DNA from: an uncultured bacterium
GTDB lineage: Bacteria; Actinomycetota; Actinomycetes; S36-B12; CAIYMF01
Reading direction: 5' to 3'
Length of the DNA stretch: 64,000 bases
Assembly: GCA_903826575.1 (NCBI GenBank)
Contig: CAIKEU010000013.1
Location: forward strand, 62,001 to 126,000
Shown in pieces: positions 18,133-29,283 of the stretch; within the stretch, counting starts at the first letter, position 1; every line of letters starts with the position of its first letter. The notes under the pieces were generated by a model. It made no database searches, had not been told where the DNA came from, and saw nothing but the letters and a program-made list of their open reading frames with translations. A program made the position numbers and the translations under genes.

Positions 18133-18387
18133 GTGCCCGAGTCCAAGAGTCGTAAGAAGAAGGCCTACACACCCCAGGCCGTGGCTCAGGATGTCGTACG
18201 CCCGACTTCGCCCAACTGGTGGGCACCTGTGATGGTGACGCTGTTCATCCTTGGCTTGCTCTGGATAGTTGTTTACTACATCTCCGGCAGCACTCTGCCG
18301 GTGATGAAGAATCTCGGCTGGTGGAACGTTGTCGTTGGCTTCTCGTTCATCGCTGCCGGCTTCGGAATGTCAACTCGCTGGCGGTAA
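18133..18387 (+). CDS. crgA: CrgA cell-division protein
   Basis: This 84-residue septum-associated membrane protein is specific to Actinobacteria. A basic N-terminus (PESKSRKKKAYTP) is followed by two helices (about 30-50 and 60-80), with the typical NWWAPVMVTLFILGLLWIVVYY and NVVVGFSFIAAGFGMSTRWR segments between and at the end. GTG 18133 has an AGGAGG eight bases upstream. The longer frame from 18058 has no such site and would add an unusual N-terminus. CrgA helps place FtsZ-ring partners and PBPs. It is transcribed divergently from the sortase operon. Confidence 0.95.
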   Translation: MPESKSRKKKAYTPQAVAQDVVRPTSPNWWAPVMVTLFILGLLWIVVYYISGSTLPVMKNLGWWNVVVGFSFIAAGFGMSTRWR

Positions 18388-18472
18388 CTGCCGGAGCCAC
18401 GGGGGCAGGATCCTGCGCGGCATGATCCATCTCGCAGGGGAAAATTACACAGCTGTAGTTCTGTCAACACCC

Positions 18473-18481
18473 TGTGGATAA
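18473..18481 (-). promoter_or_regulatory. Isolated consensus DnaA box
   Basis: TTATCCACA is present exactly on the minus strand in the crgA-rhomboid spacer. A partial copy (TTATCCAA on the minus strand) lies near 18499-18506. They are about 11 kb from the main origin cluster. Both could be chance, but the spacing is close and the first match is perfect. Confidence 0.5.
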
Positions 18482-18570
18482 ACATGTGGACATCTAGTTG
18501 GATAACAACCGTCCACGCTCAGAACGGCATACACAAGCCTGTGGGTAGTCACAACCAAAATGTCAAGGGC

Positions 18571-19431
18571 CTAATGCATTGCATTTACAAGTTGCGTGGT
18601 TAAGGCGTGATCGCGAAGGACTGTCAAAACGATCAGGACTGCGCAGACACCAAGTACCCCGATGATCTGCACTAATACCCTGTTACGGGCCGGCGCATAG
18701 GCCATGATCGCGGCTACGACCGCACCAGTAACCAGGCCTCCGATGTGCGCGCGCCAGTCGACTCCGGAAATGACAAAGCCAAGAACAAGGTTGACGCCGA
18801 TCAAACCGATGGCCTGACGAGTGTCATTTCCAAGCCGATGCATAATCACCAAAAACGCGCCCATCAGACCGAAAATTGCGCCACTGGCACCCACCGACAC
18901 CACATAAGGGTCTGAGAACCAGAACGAGGCGATCGAGCCGCCAAGGCCGGCGAGAAGGTACAGAACCCCAAAGCGTAGGTGTCCGAGAACACTTTCGAGC
19001 TGAGGACCAAACATGTAGAGGACGTACATGTTGAAGCCGATATGCACTAACGAACCATGAAGGAACATCGCGGTGACGAGCCGGTAGTACTCCCCGTTGA
19101 CCGCGATCGCCGCAGGGAACATTCCAAAATCGCCCGCAGAGGAGTTTATGCCGGTTACGTACTGCCAGATGAAGGCAAGCACGCAAGCGCCAATCAGCCC
19201 CAGCGTGACAAACGAATTACTCGGGATCCGCGATCCCAACGTCGTGCGAGGCTGACGAACCGACGCCTGGCCCTGCGCCACGCACTCGGGACACTGGAAA
19301 CCGACCGCAGCGCTCGTCATGCAATCAGGACAGATATACCGATCACACCGAGAGCACCGAATGTAGGTCTCGCGATCCGGATGCCTAAAACAAACAGGAA
19401 CCGGCAACCCTTGCGGATCAGGCGTTGTCAC
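18571..19431 (-). CDS. Rhomboid-family intramembrane serine protease with N-terminal zinc finger
   Basis: This is a protein of about 286 residues. The first 50 residues carry paired cysteines and a histidine ([20 protein letters not shown] and CPDCM...CPEC), a B-box-like zinc finger. The rest is a six-helix rhomboid domain with the active serine in GASGAIFG and the active histidine in WRAHIGG. Rhomboids cut membrane proteins within the bilayer. The start is unclear: TTG at 19437 or GTG at 19431; I chose GTG. Either start lies inside the end of the cyclophilin gene, so the two are coupled. The zinc-finger/rhomboid fusion at this place is common in actinobacteria. Confidence 0.93.
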   Translation of the reverse strand: MTTPDPQGLPVPVCFRHPDRETYIRCSRCDRYICPDCMTSAAVGFQCPECVAQGQASVRQPRTTLGSRIPSNSFVTLGLIGACVLAFIWQYVTGINSSAGDFGMFPAAIAVNGEYYRLVTAMFLHGSLVHIGFNMYVLYMFGPQLESVLGHLRFGVLYLLAGLGGSIASFWFSDPYVVSVGASGAIFGLMGAFLVIMHRLGNDTRQAIGLIGVNLVLGFVISGVDWRAHIGGLVTGAVVAAIMAYAPARNRVLVQIIGVLGVCAVLIVLTVLRDHALTTQLVNAMH

Positions 19432-19942
19432 TCTCAACCGTCACGGACTCTATGACAACCGGGGTGGTTGGTCGATCCATATGACCGGTCGGAGTTGCTC
19501 CGATCGCATCCACAACTGCACGGCTTTCCGCGTCAGCGACCTCACCGAAAATGGTGTGCTTGAAGTTAAGCCACGTGGTCGGCGCAACGGTGATGAAGAA
19601 CTGGGAGCCATTGGTGTTCGGTCCCGCGTTGGCCATCGCCAACAGGTACGGGCGATCGAAGGACAACTCGGGGTGAAATTCGTCGCCGAACTTGTAGCCC
19701 GGTCCACCGGTGCCAGTGCCAAGCGGATCGCCACCCTGAATCATGAACCCAGGGATAACGCGATGGAAAACAACGCCGTTGTAGAGCGGGTCGTTGGACG
19801 TGGCACCCGACTTCGGGTCCGTCCACTCTTGCGAGCCATCGGCCAGACCAACGAAGTTACGCACGGTCTTCGGTGCGTGATCGTCGAACAACTGGATACG
19901 GATGTCGCCAAGGTTTGTGTGCAAGGTTGCGTATGAGGTCAC
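19418..19942 (-). CDS. ppiA: Cyclophilin-type peptidyl-prolyl cis-trans isomerase
   Basis: This 174-residue single-domain cyclophilin speeds proline isomerisation during folding. It shows the catalytic arginine in [16 protein letters not shown], the active-site NGSQFFIT and the substrate-binding [12 protein letters not shown]. It has no signal peptide, so it acts in the cytosol. It ends inside the start of the rhomboid gene. The same pair follows the Ile and Ala tRNA genes in M. tuberculosis (Rv0009-Rv0010c), which supports the naming. Length is normal. Confidence 0.96.
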   Translation of the reverse strand: MTSYATLHTNLGDIRIQLFDDHAPKTVRNFVGLADGSQEWTDPKSGATSNDPLYNGVVFHRVIPGFMIQGGDPLGTGTGGPGYKFGDEFHPELSFDRPYLLAMANAGPNTNGSQFFITVAPTTWLNFKHTIFGEVADAESRAVVDAIGATPTGHMDRPTTPVVIESVTVESDNA

Positions 19943-20150
19943 GGGAAGATCCTCGCATGCCCTGCATTTCTACGCCTGCGCGGCACCCTTTGTTTGACGC
20001 CACTGGTTCGCTCGCCGGCCCAACGCAGCCTCACCTACCCTCAAGAACTCTCGTGGACGAGGTTCCGTCGTTCGCATTCTCCTGCGTCATGACATCTATG
20101 TCGCACGACTCACGCCAGCGGGAGCCCACGAAATACCCACCAACACCGAG

Positions 20151-20186
20151 AAAGAAAAAGACCACCCTTGGGTGGTCTTTTTCTTT
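20151..20186. terminator. Bidirectional terminator after tRNA-Ala
   Basis: A 17-base perfect inverted repeat (AAAGAAAAAGACCACCC and its complement) with a 2-base loop gives a strong stem with A and T runs on its flanks. It can therefore stop transcription in both directions. It lies right next to the 3' end of tRNA-Ala and so ends that minus-strand transcript. Confidence 0.9.
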
Positions 20187-20187
20187 G

Positions 20188-20260
20188 TGGAGCGACGGGG
20201 ACTCGAACCCCGGACCCCCTGCTTGCAAAGCAGGTGCGCTACCAACTGCGCCACCGCCCC
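20188..20260 (-). tRNA. tRNA-Ala (anticodon TGC)
   Basis: This is a 73-base cloverleaf with acceptor GGGGCGG, D loop AGTTGGTAGCGC, anticodon TGC in CTTTGCAAG, T arm GGGGTTCGAGTCCCC and discriminator A. It is the minus-strand partner of the nearby tRNA-Ile, as in other actinobacterial gyrA-downstream regions. Confidence 0.97.
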
Positions 20261-20321
20261 GGAACCGCTTCGCGGGCTTTCATCGTACCGGCCAACCGCA
20301 CCAGTGACGAAACGTGTTGAT

Positions 20322-20447
20322 CTATCGCAGATCAGGTGCTGAGGTCGCTTCAGACCACAGATCCTGCTCGGCCTTGCCCGACTGAACCTGGTTGTAGACG
20401 ACATAGCCCACCGCGGCCAGAGCCGCCAGCAGAAGTAGTTTCTTCAC
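20322..20447 (-). CDS. DLW-39 family micro-protein
   Basis: This is a 41-residue frame starting at GTG 20445-20447. It has a basic start (VKKLLLLAALAAVGYVVY), one short hydrophobic helix and then QSGKAEQDLWSEAT, which carries the DLW motif that names the DLW-39 family. The family is small, membrane-associated, restricted to Actinobacteria and of unknown function. Its place between tRNA-Ile and tRNA-Ala is also the usual one. The ribosome-binding site is weak. Recognition rests on the motif, the length and the context together. Confidence 0.85.
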   Translation of the reverse strand: MKKLLLLAALAAVGYVVYNQVQSGKAEQDLWSEATSAPDLR

Positions 20448-20480
20448 CAGAACATCCAATCAAAGCAACGAGAACAACAG

Positions 20481-20554
20481 TGGGCCTAGGAGGACTTGAA
20501 CCTCCGACCTCTTCCTTATCAGGGAAGCGCTCTAACCGCCTGAGCTATAGGCCC
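20481..20554 (-). tRNA. tRNA-Ile (anticodon GAT)
   Basis: This is a 74-base cloverleaf with acceptor GGGCCTA paired to TAGGCCC, D arm AGCTCAGGCGGTTAGAGC, anticodon GAT in CTGATAAG, T arm with GGTTCAAGTCC and discriminator A. It follows the DUF3566 gene, the same order as in M. tuberculosis. Confidence 0.97.
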
Positions 20555-20612
20555 GTTGTGGTGCCGGATGAGGTTACCTCAGTTACGCCGGTCATCCCAA
20601 ACTGAGGGGCGT

Positions 20613-21512
20613 TCAGGATTCTTCGGACAGGGTCACCTCGACCCCACCGGTGAGCCCCACCGAGAGGTTATAGAGGAAGGCATACAACGTCGAAAGTGCG
20701 GATGTCAGCACGATTTCTAGAGCCGCGATGATCAACGCGACACCCATTACGCGGCCAAAACCCACCAAACTAGCGAAATTGAAGTTCGTCGAACCACTAC
20801 CAGCGAGGTCGTTGACGACCTTACCGATGGCATCGAACACGCCAATTGCGTTCAGGGCGTACCACAGCACCGCCGTAGCCACCAGCATGACGATCGCCAG
20901 CGCCACAGCGAGCATAAAAGCCGTCTTCATGACAGACCACGGGTCCAGTCGGGAGACCAGGAGTCGCGCACGACGAGGGCCGACCGGACGAGCCGGGACC
21001 GCTGACGGGGCAGGGGCGCCAAGCGAACTGGGTCGGTCATCGGCAATCGGATCAAATGCTTCGGTCGGCGGCCCAGACGCCGAGGATGACTTTGGCTGCG
21101 CCCGAAATGGCGCACTAGTTCCAGCCTTGGCCGCTGCTGCAGGCGCTACCCCTGACGGTGGCACGACAGGCTGCGGCGCGGTTCCACTGCGCAGCGGCGG
21201 CGTGGCGGATTTTGGCTGCGGGGCAGCGGTTTTCGACGCGGCTCCTGAGCTAGGCGCGGGTTTTGCGGTCGAAGGCGAAGAGGTCGGAGCCGCTTGCGTC
21301 GGTTTTGGCGGCTGCTGCGAACCAGCAGGTGACGGCTTCGACGCTGCCGCTGAGTTCCCACCTTCAACCGGTGACGTCGGCTTCGGCGACGACGGCGCAG
21401 GCGACGTGCCCTTAGTTCCCTGTGATGCCGGGATTACCGGTGCTGCCGGTTTTTGCGCAGGTTTAGCACCGTCGGAGCCCTTAGGGGGCGTGCGGTCGTC
21501 ACTCACCGACAA
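20613..21512 (-). CDS. DUF3566 membrane protein with Pro/Ala-rich N-terminus
   Basis: This is a 299-residue protein. The first 170 residues are low-complexity, rich in Pro, Ala, Ser and Lys, and probably disordered in the cytosol. The last 120 residues are the DUF3566 domain, starting near RARLLVSRLDPWSVMKTAF, with two membrane helices (about 195-222 and 255-285). The gene lies 22 bases after gyrA, where Rv0007 lies in M. tuberculosis. The function of DUF3566 is not known, though its link to gyrA is widely conserved. The low-complexity half gives long false frames on the opposite strand. Confidence 0.92.
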   Translation of the reverse strand: MSVSDDRTPPKGSDGAKPAQKPAAPVIPASQGTKGTSPAPSSPKPTSPVEGGNSAAASKPSPAGSQQPPKPTQAAPTSSPSTAKPAPSSGAASKTAAPQPKSATPPLRSGTAPQPVVPPSGVAPAAAAKAGTSAPFRAQPKSSSASGPPTEAFDPIADDRPSSLGAPAPSAVPARPVGPRRARLLVSRLDPWSVMKTAFMLAVALAIVMLVATAVLWYALNAIGVFDAIGKVVNDLAGSGSTNFNFASLVGFGRVMGVALIIAALEIVLTSALSTLYAFLYNLSVGLTGGVEVTLSEES

Positions 21513-21534
21513 CGCTCCTTTGTTTCACAGGTCA

Positions 21535-24177
21535 TCACTCGTCCGCCGATTCAGACGCATCGATCTCAACCGTATCCGACGATTCGTCGGAAACCCCGTC
21601 TTCCAAGGCTGTCACAGCATCTTCAGAAGTTACATCGCCGGGAACGCCCGCATCCCCATCGGTCATGGCCTCCGCAGCATTGGCCTCATCAAGGTCCTCA
21701 TCGTCAGGGCTCGCTTCACCACGGGCAACGGCCACAATGGCGCGATCCTCGCCGACGTCCATGAGTGCAACGCCCATGGTGTCGCGACCAGTGGCCCGGA
21801 TTTCAGCTACGCGCGTTCGAATTACAACGCCGTCGGATGCGATCGCGTACACCTCGTCGTCCTCAGCCGCGATGAGCGCGCCAACGAGCGATCCACGCTC
21901 TTCAACGAGTTTCATTGCCCGCACGCCGTAGATGCCACGACCCGACTGGCGCCATTCGTCGACGAGAGTTCGCTTGGCATATCCACCGTCAGTCACCGTG
22001 ACCAAGTAGGAACCCGGCGAGACCGAACTCATTGACAGCAGTTCGTCGCCCTCGCGGAAACGCATTCCAATGACGCCGGACGTTGCCCGTCCCATTGGAC
22101 GAAGGCTCTCGTTATCGGCAGTGAATCGAACCGACATGCCCTTGCGGCTGACCAGCATTACGTCAGCATCTTCATTAACCAATTGAGCACTGATCAACTC
22201 GTCATCATCACGAAGATTAATGGCGATAACTCCACCACTTCGATTGGAATCGAATTCCTCGAGACTTGTCTTCTTGACCATTCCATCGCGAGTAGCTAGA
22301 ACCAAATACGGCGCCTGCTGATAGTCGCGAACATCAAGCACCTGGGCAATTGATTCATCCGGCTGGAACGCCAAGAGGTTGGCAACATGCTGACCGCGTG
22401 CATCGCGTCCGGTGTCTGGAAGCTCGTATGCCTTCGCCCGATAAACCCTGCCCTTATTGGTAAAGAACAGCAGATAGTGGTGTGTCGTTGTGACGAAGAA
22501 GTGTTCAACGACATCGTCGCCACGCAATGATGCACCACGAACACCGCGTCCACCTCGACGCTGCGCACGGTAGTTGTCTGTTCGGGTGCGCTTGGCATAT
22601 CCGCCGTGGGTGATCGTGACGACTACGTCTTCTTCGGCAATGAGATCCTCATCGGTGACCTCACCATCCCAGGGAATCAGAATGCTGCGACGATCGTCGG
22701 CGTACTTCGCTGTGATCTCAGCAAGTTCTTCACTCACGATGGTTCGTTGACGAACCTCACTGGCCAGGATGTCCTGATAATCAGCGATCTTGATCTGAAG
22801 TTCGTCGTATTCGTCAATAATCTTCTGACGTTCCAGAGCCGCAAGACGACGCAACTGCATATCCAGAATTGCTGTTGCTTGAATTTCGTCGACATCGAGC
22901 AGTTCCATCAATCCGGTGCGCGCCTCGTCAACAGTTGCGCTCGCGCGAATCACGGCAATCACTTCGTCTAGCGCATCAAGTGCTTTGAGATATCCAAGCA
23001 AAATATGTGCACGCTCTTGAGCCTTACGAAGGCGATAGCTGGATCGACGAACGATCACTTCGATCTGGTGTGCAATCCAGTACTTAACGAAGCCGTCTAG
23101 GGTCAACGTCCGTGGGACCCCGTCAACGAGCGCGATCATGTTGCACGAGAAGTTGTCCTGCAAAGCCGTGTGCTTAAACAGGTTGTTTAGGACAACCTTG
23201 GCAACCGCATCGCGCTTGAGCTCGATCACCAAACGCATACCCGTCCGCGAGGACGAATCGTCACGTACATCGGCAATGCCGGCAATCTTGCCTTCACTAG
23301 CCAGTTCGGCGATGCGAAGAAGCAGGTTGTCAGGATTGACCTGGTATGGAAGTTGAGTGACGACGAGAAGAACTCGCCCGCGGTGATCTTCCTCGACCTC
23401 AACCTGTGCGCGCATCATGACAGAGCCACGGCCAGTTCGGTATGCGTCCTCAATACCCTTGCGGCCGACAATCATCGCGCCCGTTGGGAAATCAGGCCCC
23501 TTGATGCGCTCGAGCAGTGCTTCGAGAAGTTCTTCGCGGGATGCTTCTGGGTGAGCGAGCGCCCACTGAACACCTTCGGATACCTCACCAAGATTGTGTG
23601 GCGGAATATTCGTGGCCATACCAACGGCGATACCAGCGCTTCCGTTCACCAGCAGGTTCGGGAAGCGAGCCGGAAGAATGACCGGCTCTTGGGTGCGGCC
23701 GTCGTAGTTCGGTGTGAAATCGACCGTCTCCTCGTCGATATCTCGAACCATCTCCATGGCCAGTTGGGCCATACGCGCTTCGGTGTAACGCATAGCTGCG
23801 GCCGGATCGTTACCCGGTGATCCGAAGTTGCCCTGGCCTTGAACAAGCGGGTAACGAAGCGCCCACGGCTGCGCCAAACGAACCAGAGTGTCGTAGATCG
23901 CGCTATCACCGTGCGGGTGATAGTTGCCCATGACGTCACCGACGATGCGAGCGCACTTCGAGAAACCGCGATCGGGGCGGTAGCCACCGTCGAACATCGC
24001 ATACAAGACACGGCGGTGAACGGGCTTAAGCCCGTCGCGTACGTCAGGCAGTGCGCGCGACACGATGACGGACATGGCGTAGTCCATGTACGAGCGCTGC
24101 ATCTCGACCTGAAGGTCAACCGCCTCGATGCCACGTTCCCCGGCGGGTTCGGTAGAGGTCACGATGTCGTCAGGCAC
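21535..24177 (-). CDS. gyrA: DNA gyrase subunit A
   Basis: This 880-residue subunit breaks and rejoins DNA during negative supercoiling. The winged-helix and tower region (about 25-520) carries the catalytic Tyr131 in [11 protein letters not shown]. The quinolone-determining stretch [11 protein letters not shown] has Ser92 and Asp96, the susceptible residues that match E. coli Ser83 and Asp87. The C-terminal beta-pinwheel (about 530-830) is followed by a very acidic tail of some 50 residues. A GyrA-box-like QRRGGRGV is present in the pinwheel. It is downstream of gyrB with a 55-base gap. Length is normal for actinobacteria, with a slightly long tail. Confidence 0.98.
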   Translation of the reverse strand: MPDDIVTSTEPAGERGIEAVDLQVEMQRSYMDYAMSVIVSRALPDVRDGLKPVHRRVLYAMFDGGYRPDRGFSKCARIVGDVMGNYHPHGDSAIYDTLVRLAQPWALRYPLVQGQGNFGSPGNDPAAAMRYTEARMAQLAMEMVRDIDEETVDFTPNYDGRTQEPVILPARFPNLLVNGSAGIAVGMATNIPPHNLGEVSEGVQWALAHPEASREELLEALLERIKGPDFPTGAMIVGRKGIEDAYRTGRGSVMMRAQVEVEEDHRGRVLLVVTQLPYQVNPDNLLLRIAELASEGKIAGIADVRDDSSSRTGMRLVIELKRDAVAKVVLNNLFKHTALQDNFSCNMIALVDGVPRTLTLDGFVKYWIAHQIEVIVRRSSYRLRKAQERAHILLGYLKALDALDEVIAVIRASATVDEARTGLMELLDVDEIQATAILDMQLRRLAALERQKIIDEYDELQIKIADYQDILASEVRQRTIVSEELAEITAKYADDRRSILIPWDGEVTDEDLIAEEDVVVTITHGGYAKRTRTDNYRAQRRGGRGVRGASLRGDDVVEHFFVTTTHHYLLFFTNKGRVYRAKAYELPDTGRDARGQHVANLLAFQPDESIAQVLDVRDYQQAPYLVLATRDGMVKKTSLEEFDSNRSGGVIAINLRDDDELISAQLVNEDADVMLVSRKGMSVRFTADNESLRPMGRATSGVIGMRFREGDELLSMSSVSPGSYLVTVTDGGYAKRTLVDEWRQSGRGIYGVRAMKLVEERGSLVGALIAAEDDEVYAIASDGVVIRTRVAEIRATGRDTMGVALMDVGEDRAIVAVARGEASPDDEDLDEANAAEAMTDGDAGVPGDVTSEDAVTALEDGVSDESSDTVEIDASESADE

Positions 24178-24232
24178 AAATCATCCTTAGGAGTACTTTG
24201 GTTGAATCTGTCACGATCTGGTTGGGGCCGAG

Positions 24233-26203
24233 CTAGATATCGAGAAAGCGCACGTCGCGAGCATTGCGTTGGATGAACGCACGTCGCGCCTCAACGTCTT
24301 CACCCATCAGCACACTGAACATTTCATCCGCCTGAGCTGCGTCATCGATCGTCACCTGAAGCAGTACTCGGCGAGCGGGATCCATCGTTGTTTCCCACAG
24401 TTCATCGGCGTTCATTTCGCCGAGACCCTTGTAGCGCTGGACCGATTCTTCCTTTGGCAGTCGCTTACCAGCCGCGATACCGGCCTCGACAACAACTTCG
24501 CGCTCGCGTTCTGAGTAGACGTATTCCGGTTCTTCGCGGCTCCACTTAATTTTGTATAGCGGAGGTTGTGCCAAGTAAACGTGGCCTTGCTCAACGAGCG
24601 GCTTCATGAACCGGAAGAGCAATGTCAGCAGCAAAGTACGAATGTGCTGACCGTCGATATCTGCATCAGCCATCAACACAACCTTGTTGTAGCGCAACCG
24701 ATCAATATCAAACTCATCGTGTACGCCGGTACCAAACGCAGAGATCAGCGCTTGAACTTCGTTGTTCTGCAGAACCCGGTCAATACGCGCCTTTTCAACG
24801 TTGAGGATCTTGCCGCGGATAGGCAAGATTGCCTGCGTTCGTGGGTCGCGTCCGCTGCGAGCCGAGCCACCAGCCGAGTCACCTTCAACGATGAAGACCT
24901 CGCACTCATCCGGATTATTCGACGAACACTCAATGAGCTTGCCGGGGAGTCCGGCTCCGCCCATGAGTCCCTTTCGATTACGAGCCAGATCGCGAGCCTT
25001 GCGCGAAGCGATCCGTGCCGCGGCCGCCTGGACCGACTTACGAGCGATGTCCTTGCCCTCAGAAGGATTCGCCTCGAACCAGGCACCCAGCTGATCGTGC
25101 ACAAGCTTTTGCACGAAGGTTTTGGCTTCGGTGTTACCGAGTTTGCCTTTGGTTTGGCCTTCGAACTGTGGTTCACCCAACTTAACCGAAACGATGGCCG
25201 TCAGGCCTTCGCGAATATCCTCACCGGCGAGGTTCGTGTCCTTCTCCTTGAGGATGTTCCATTCACGCGCAAACTTGTTGACTAGCGTCGTGAGCGCGGA
25301 GCGGAAACCCTCCTCGTGAGTTCCACCTTCGGTGGTGTTGATCGTGTTCGCGAACGTGTACACCGATTCGGAATAACCTTCATTCCACTGAAGGGCTACT
25401 TCGGCGGAGATCCGGCGCTCCTCATCCTCAGCCTCAACGTGAATCACGTGGGCGTGGGCAGGACCCTTACTCGCATTGAGATGTGACACAAAGTCCGCAA
25501 TCCCGCCGTCGTAGCGATAACTCACCTGGCGCACTACTACTTCGAGGTCTGCAGCATCATCGATGTCGTCGCTCGGTGCTGCTACGTCGCGCTCATCAAC
25601 CAAGCTGATCGTGAGGCCCTTGTTCAAGAAGGCCATTTCCTGGAAGCGTCGGGACAGAGTTGTGAAGTCGTAGGTTGTGGTTTCAAAAATGTCACCATCG
25701 GCCCAAAAAGTGACGGTGGTTCCGGTCGTCTCGGTCGCCTCACCTGCTGCCAGCGGTGCCACGGGGACTCCGTACGCGTAGGACTGACGGTAAACGACTG
25801 CGTTTCGACGCACTTCGACATCTAGTTTGTACGACAGTGCGTTGACCACTGAGACTCCAACACCGTGCAAACCACCCGACACCGCATAGCCACCGCCACC
25901 GAATTTTCCGCCGGCGTGCAGAACTGTCAGCACTACCTCAACAGCGGGCTTGCCTTCCACCGGGTGGATGTCGACCGGAATACCTCGCCCGTTGTCTACA
26001 ACCCGCACGCCACCATCGTTTAGTAGCGTGACGACGATGGTGTCGCAGTGACCAGCCAGCGCTTCATCTACAGAGTTATCGACGACCTCATAAACCAGGT
26101 GATGTAGACCCCGCTCACCCGTGGAGCCGATGTACATTCCGGGACGCTTTCGAACGGCGTCGAGACCTTCGAGAACCTGAATAGCGCTCGCGTCATAAGA
26201 CAC
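24233..26203 (-). CDS. gyrB: DNA gyrase subunit B
   Basis: This 656-residue ATPase subunit of gyrase has an N-terminal GHKL domain with [23 protein letters not shown] and [16 protein letters not shown] transducer domain and a TOPRIM domain follow ([32 protein letters not shown]). The C-terminal part contains the conserved [19 protein letters not shown]. Start ATG 26201-26203 has an AAGGAA purine stretch upstream. The gene lies between the DUF721/DciA gene and gyrA, as in most actinobacteria. All functional motifs are intact. Confidence 0.98.
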   Translation of the reverse strand: MSYDASAIQVLEGLDAVRKRPGMYIGSTGERGLHHLVYEVVDNSVDEALAGHCDTIVVTLLNDGGVRVVDNGRGIPVDIHPVEGKPAVEVVLTVLHAGGKFGGGGYAVSGGLHGVGVSVVNALSYKLDVEVRRNAVVYRQSYAYGVPVAPLAAGEATETTGTTVTFWADGDIFETTTYDFTTLSRRFQEMAFLNKGLTISLVDERDVAAPSDDIDDAADLEVVVRQVSYRYDGGIADFVSHLNASKGPAHAHVIHVEAEDEERRISAEVALQWNEGYSESVYTFANTINTTEGGTHEEGFRSALTTLVNKFAREWNILKEKDTNLAGEDIREGLTAIVSVKLGEPQFEGQTKGKLGNTEAKTFVQKLVHDQLGAWFEANPSEGKDIARKSVQAAAARIASRKARDLARNRKGLMGGAGLPGKLIECSSNNPDECEVFIVEGDSAGGSARSGRDPRTQAILPIRGKILNVEKARIDRVLQNNEVQALISAFGTGVHDEFDIDRLRYNKVVLMADADIDGQHIRTLLLTLLFRFMKPLVEQGHVYLAQPPLYKIKWSREEPEYVYSEREREVVVEAGIAAGKRLPKEESVQRYKGLGEMNADELWETTMDPARRVLLQVTIDDAAQADEMFSVLMGEDVEARRAFIQRNARDVRFLDI

Positions 26204-26484
26204 GGGTGGACCTTCCTTTTATGGATCAGCTGCCGAGATTGAATGTCGGCAGCTAGCCCTTGTGTATGTCTGTGACCAGCTCACCGGTCGGGACCGACCC
26301 GAGATTCCCGGGCCACGTAGTGGTTAGCCCTTATTCTACCCTCTCAACGCCGTAGATCGTTGTTTCGAACCCCTATCGTCAGGGGATATGTCGACGGGGG
26401 TTACGAGGCTGTGGACACCGATCTGGGCGTTTCAAACGGCTAGCGTCTGCACATGTGTCGCCGGGGCGAACGTTGACGTCAACA

Positions 26485-27006
26485 TCACCCATAGGTATCG
26501 CGTGGGCCCCTGCCCTGCACTGTGAACTTCCCGTGCCGCCATGATGGAGCCGCCGGTCCCAGGATGCTAATGTCCCGAACGGTTCCGACACCCACCTCCG
26601 CGTCAATTCGCGAGCGCACCGCCGGGAGTAAGAGCCGAAGCGAGGTGGCCCAAGCGGTGGAGTCGGCCCGAAGGACGAGCACCATGCCGATACCGTCCGG
26701 GGCAAGCTGGAAGCTTTCTGGAACGACATGTTCGGCAATATCCGCGCCAACGATTTCGTGCCAACGCCCAATCAGCCCACCAACCGCCGTCTGTCGTTCC
26801 CAACCGCGATCACGCAAAAGGTGGGCAATAGCCGAACTCACCAGCGTTGGGTCTCGCAGGTCAGGACCTGCAGCTGTTGGTGCCGAAGACCGCGAATGGC
26901 GGCTTTGTTGGGAGGGCTGACTTCGGCTGTGATTACGCGCCCGCGCGATCGCTTCTGCCGCAGCGTCCACCCTGTCTGCCGGCTCGGTTGTTTCGTCAGG
27001 ATTCAT
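26485..27006 (-). CDS. DUF721 protein, DciA-like helicase-loading factor
   Basis: This is a 173-residue protein. The first 55 residues are disordered and rich in Ser, Gln and Arg. The rest is the DUF721 domain ([54 protein letters not shown]). DUF721 is the core of DciA, which loads or activates the replicative helicase DnaB in bacteria without DnaC. The start overlaps the end of recF by 11 bases, so it is in the dnaN-recF-dciA unit next to the origin. Assignment to DciA rests on the domain and the context. Confidence 0.9.
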   Translation of the reverse strand: MNPDETTEPADRVDAAAEAIARARNHSRSQPSQQSRHSRSSAPTAAGPDLRDPTLVSSAIAHLLRDRGWERQTAVGGLIGRWHEIVGADIAEHVVPESFQLAPDGIGMVLVLRADSTAWATSLRLLLPAVRSRIDAEVGVGTVRDISILGPAAPSWRHGKFTVQGRGPRDTYG

Positions 27007-28144
27007 CGCGACCTACCGAACCAGCTTTCACGAAAAGTCGATCACCGGACAGGAGAGCGGGAATGTCAGCTTCGACGGCAGCTGTAATCAGAACCTGTTC
27101 TGCTGGTGCGACCAGTTCGGCGAGTCTGGTTCTGCGTTGGGTGTCCAATTCGGCAAAGACGTCGTCCAGAATGAGCACCGGTTCGCCATCGGCAAGTGAA
27201 TCTGCACGCAGAAGTTCATAGGAGGCAAGCCTAAGGGCCAAGGCGAACGACCACGATTCCCCATGTGAGGCATAGCCTTTGGCCGGTGACGAGCCCAGGG
27301 TGAGTAGAACGTCATCACGATGCGGCCCGACAAGAGAGATTCCTCTGTCGAGTTCCTCGCGTCGACGATCAGCCATCGCCCGACGAAGCACGTCGACTAG
27401 CTCGGTACGGTCGTGTGACAGTTCATCTTCGTCGGCAATTGCCGAGACGTAACTGCACGATGCAACTCCGGCACCCGAACTCACTACGTCGTACGCATGG
27501 GTGATCAACGGTTTTAGTTCATCTAAAATAAGCAGGCGCGCTGCGAGTAACTCGGCGCCCGTCGTTGCCACATGGGTGTCCCACACATCAAGGGTTTGTA
27601 GAACCTCGGGGGATTTGGATCCTGATCGACGAGCAAGTGCTGCAGTTTTGAGTAACGCATTACGTTGTTTGAGAACGCGATCGTAATCAGCCCTCACAGC
27701 GGCAAGGCGAGGCCAGCGTGTCACAAGGAGCTCGTCAAGGAACCTGCGTCGTTCACTCGGATCACCCTTAACCAACGCCAAATCTTCAGGTGCGAATAGG
27801 ACTGTCCGAAGAATTCCCAGAATCTCGCGGGGTCGCGGTACGGGGCTCTGATTGATGCGCGCTCGGTTCGCGCGTCCGGGGTTGATCTCCAACTCAATCA
27901 ATGTTGGTCGATCGTCACGCATTACCCGGCAGCGAACAGTTGCGCGCTCAGTTCCAATCTTGACCAGCGGAGCGTCAGTTGCGACGCGGTGACTATCGAG
28001 TAAGGCGATGTAACCAATAGCCTCAATGATGTTTGTCTTACCTTGACCATTGGGACCGACGAGAGTTGTGACGCCTCGAGAGAACTCAATATCGGCTTGC
28101 ACATATGAGCGAAAATTGTTGAGCCCGAGGGCACCTACATACAC
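26996..28144 (-). CDS. recF: RecF recombination mediator
   Basis: This 382-residue ABC-type ATPase helps RecA load at single-strand gaps and stalled forks. It has Walker A in [11 protein letters not shown] (about 31-41), the LGLNNFRSY start, an ABC signature region and Walker B in [14 protein letters not shown] near the end, followed by RRTRLAEL. It is 17 bases downstream of dnaN and overlaps the DUF721 gene. Length and motifs are complete. Many Streptomyces and relatives have gnd between dnaN and recF; that gene is absent here. Confidence 0.97.
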   Translation of the reverse strand: MYVGALGLNNFRSYVQADIEFSRGVTTLVGPNGQGKTNIIEAIGYIALLDSHRVATDAPLVKIGTERATVRCRVMRDDRPTLIELEINPGRANRARINQSPVPRPREILGILRTVLFAPEDLALVKGDPSERRRFLDELLVTRWPRLAAVRADYDRVLKQRNALLKTAALARRSGSKSPEVLQTLDVWDTHVATTGAELLAARLLILDELKPLITHAYDVVSSGAGVASCSYVSAIADEDELSHDRTELVDVLRRAMADRRREELDRGISLVGPHRDDVLLTLGSSPAKGYASHGESWSFALALRLASYELLRADSLADGEPVLILDDVFAELDTQRRTRLAELVAPAEQVLITAAVEADIPALLSGDRLFVKAGSVGRDES

Positions 28145-28161
28145 AGGTCTACCGAGATCGG

Positions 28162-29283
28162 TTATGAAGATAGTCGAACTGGCATGAGCAAATAACGGTA
28201 GGAAGGGGAAGACGCTTGTGACCCACCCGTCAGGACCGCAGGTCGCGTCGCAGTTGTGAATGAAAGATGGGTCGTTGCGTCATCCAACGCGCTCAGTCCG
28301 TCCTGAAGGTACTGCGGGTTGAAAGCGATCTCGATTGCTGCTCCATCGACAGAGCATTCGAGAGACTCATTAGCTTGCGCTTCATCACCCGTACCAGCGC
28401 GCAGCTCAACTTCACCATCGGCGAACATGAGGCGCACTGGTGTATTACGTTCTGCCACAAGGGATACACGCTTTACTGCCTCAACAAGTGCTGCAGTATC
28501 TACCGTGGCGGTCGTTGCGGATTCAGAAGGCAGGAGCGCACGATACTTCGGGAACTCACCATCGAGTAGTCGGGTGGTGGTTCGTCGACCATCACCCTCG
28601 AATCCCATCAATCCATCGCTGGCACCTGACGCGGCGAGGGCAAGGTGGACCTCATCACAGCCGGCAAGAGACTTTGCTGTGTCGGCCAAGGTGCGTGCCG
28701 GGACAAGTGCTTGGACGTCGAGCGATGTGTTTGCGGGTGTCCACGGGAATTCGCGTACGGCCAGACGATAGCGATCCGTCGCTGCAAGCGTGATCGTGTT
28801 GTCGAGGATTTCAACCCGGACCCCGGTGAGGGTAGGCAACGTATCGTCGCGGCCCGCAGCTATAGCTACCTGAGCAACCGCGTGTGCAAACACTGAGCCT
28901 GGAACCGTGCCGGAACTACCTGGCATATCGGGAAGGCTTGGATAGTCATCAACGGGGAGTGTTGGCAGCGTGAATGACGATCGTCCGCAGGTGACCTCAA
29001 CTCGACTACCTTCAACGGAAATCGTGACCGGCGCCGCAGGTAACAAGCGAGAGATATCCGCAAGGAGTCGACCAGAAACCAGAACCCGGCCTGGCTCCAT
29101 GACATCCGCGTTTACCAACACACGGCCTGAAACTTCGAAGTCGAAACTCGACAGCATGAGTTGCTGGTCAGTGGCCTCAATGAGCAGACCAGCGAGCATC
29201 GGCATTGACGGGCGGGTCGGCAATGTGCGAGCCGTCCAGGCAACTGCGTCGGCGATGACATCTCGCTCTAGCCGGAATTTCAC
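28162..29283 (-). CDS. dnaN: DNA polymerase III sliding clamp (beta subunit)
   Basis: This 373-residue clamp encircles DNA and holds the polymerase. Three similar folds cover about 1-120, 128-245 and 250-373. Typical segments are [37 protein letters not shown] and the end [22 protein letters not shown], which includes the hydrophobic partner-binding pocket. The gene starts at ATG 29281-29283 at the edge of oriC and heads the dnaN-recF-dciA run. It is full length with no irregularities. Confidence 0.98.
   Translation of the reverse strand: MKFRLERDVIADAVAWTARTLPTRPSMPMLAGLLIEATDQQLMLSSFDFEVSGRVLVNADVMEPGRVLVSGRLLADISRLLPAAPVTISVEGSRVEVTCGRSSFTLPTLPVDDYPSLPDMPGSSGTVPGSVFAHAVAQVAIAAGRDDTLPTLTGVRVEILDNTITLAATDRYRLAVREFPWTPANTSLDVQALVPARTLADTAKSLAGCDEVHLALAASGASDGLMGFEGDGRRTTTRLLDGEFPKYRALLPSESATTATVDTAALVEAVKRVSLVAERNTPVRLMFADGEVELRAGTGDEAQANESLECSVDGAAIEIAFNPQYLQDGLSALDDATTHLSFTTATRPAVLTGGSQASSPSYRYLLMPVRLSS

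Noticed and set aside
20728-22035. A 435-codon frame on the + strand
   Set aside because: It lies fully opposite the DUF3566 gene and the gyrA tail. Its Gly/Ala composition mirrors the Pro/Ala-rich DUF3566 region, and it matches no family.
22606-23820. Three frames of 121-155 codons (two starting GTG) on the + strand opposite gyrA
   Set aside because: All are covered by gyrA coding sequence and have no recognisable domain.
24566-25285. A 239-codon frame opposite gyrB
   Set aside because: gyrB is certain here, and the frame is a by-product of its codon bias.
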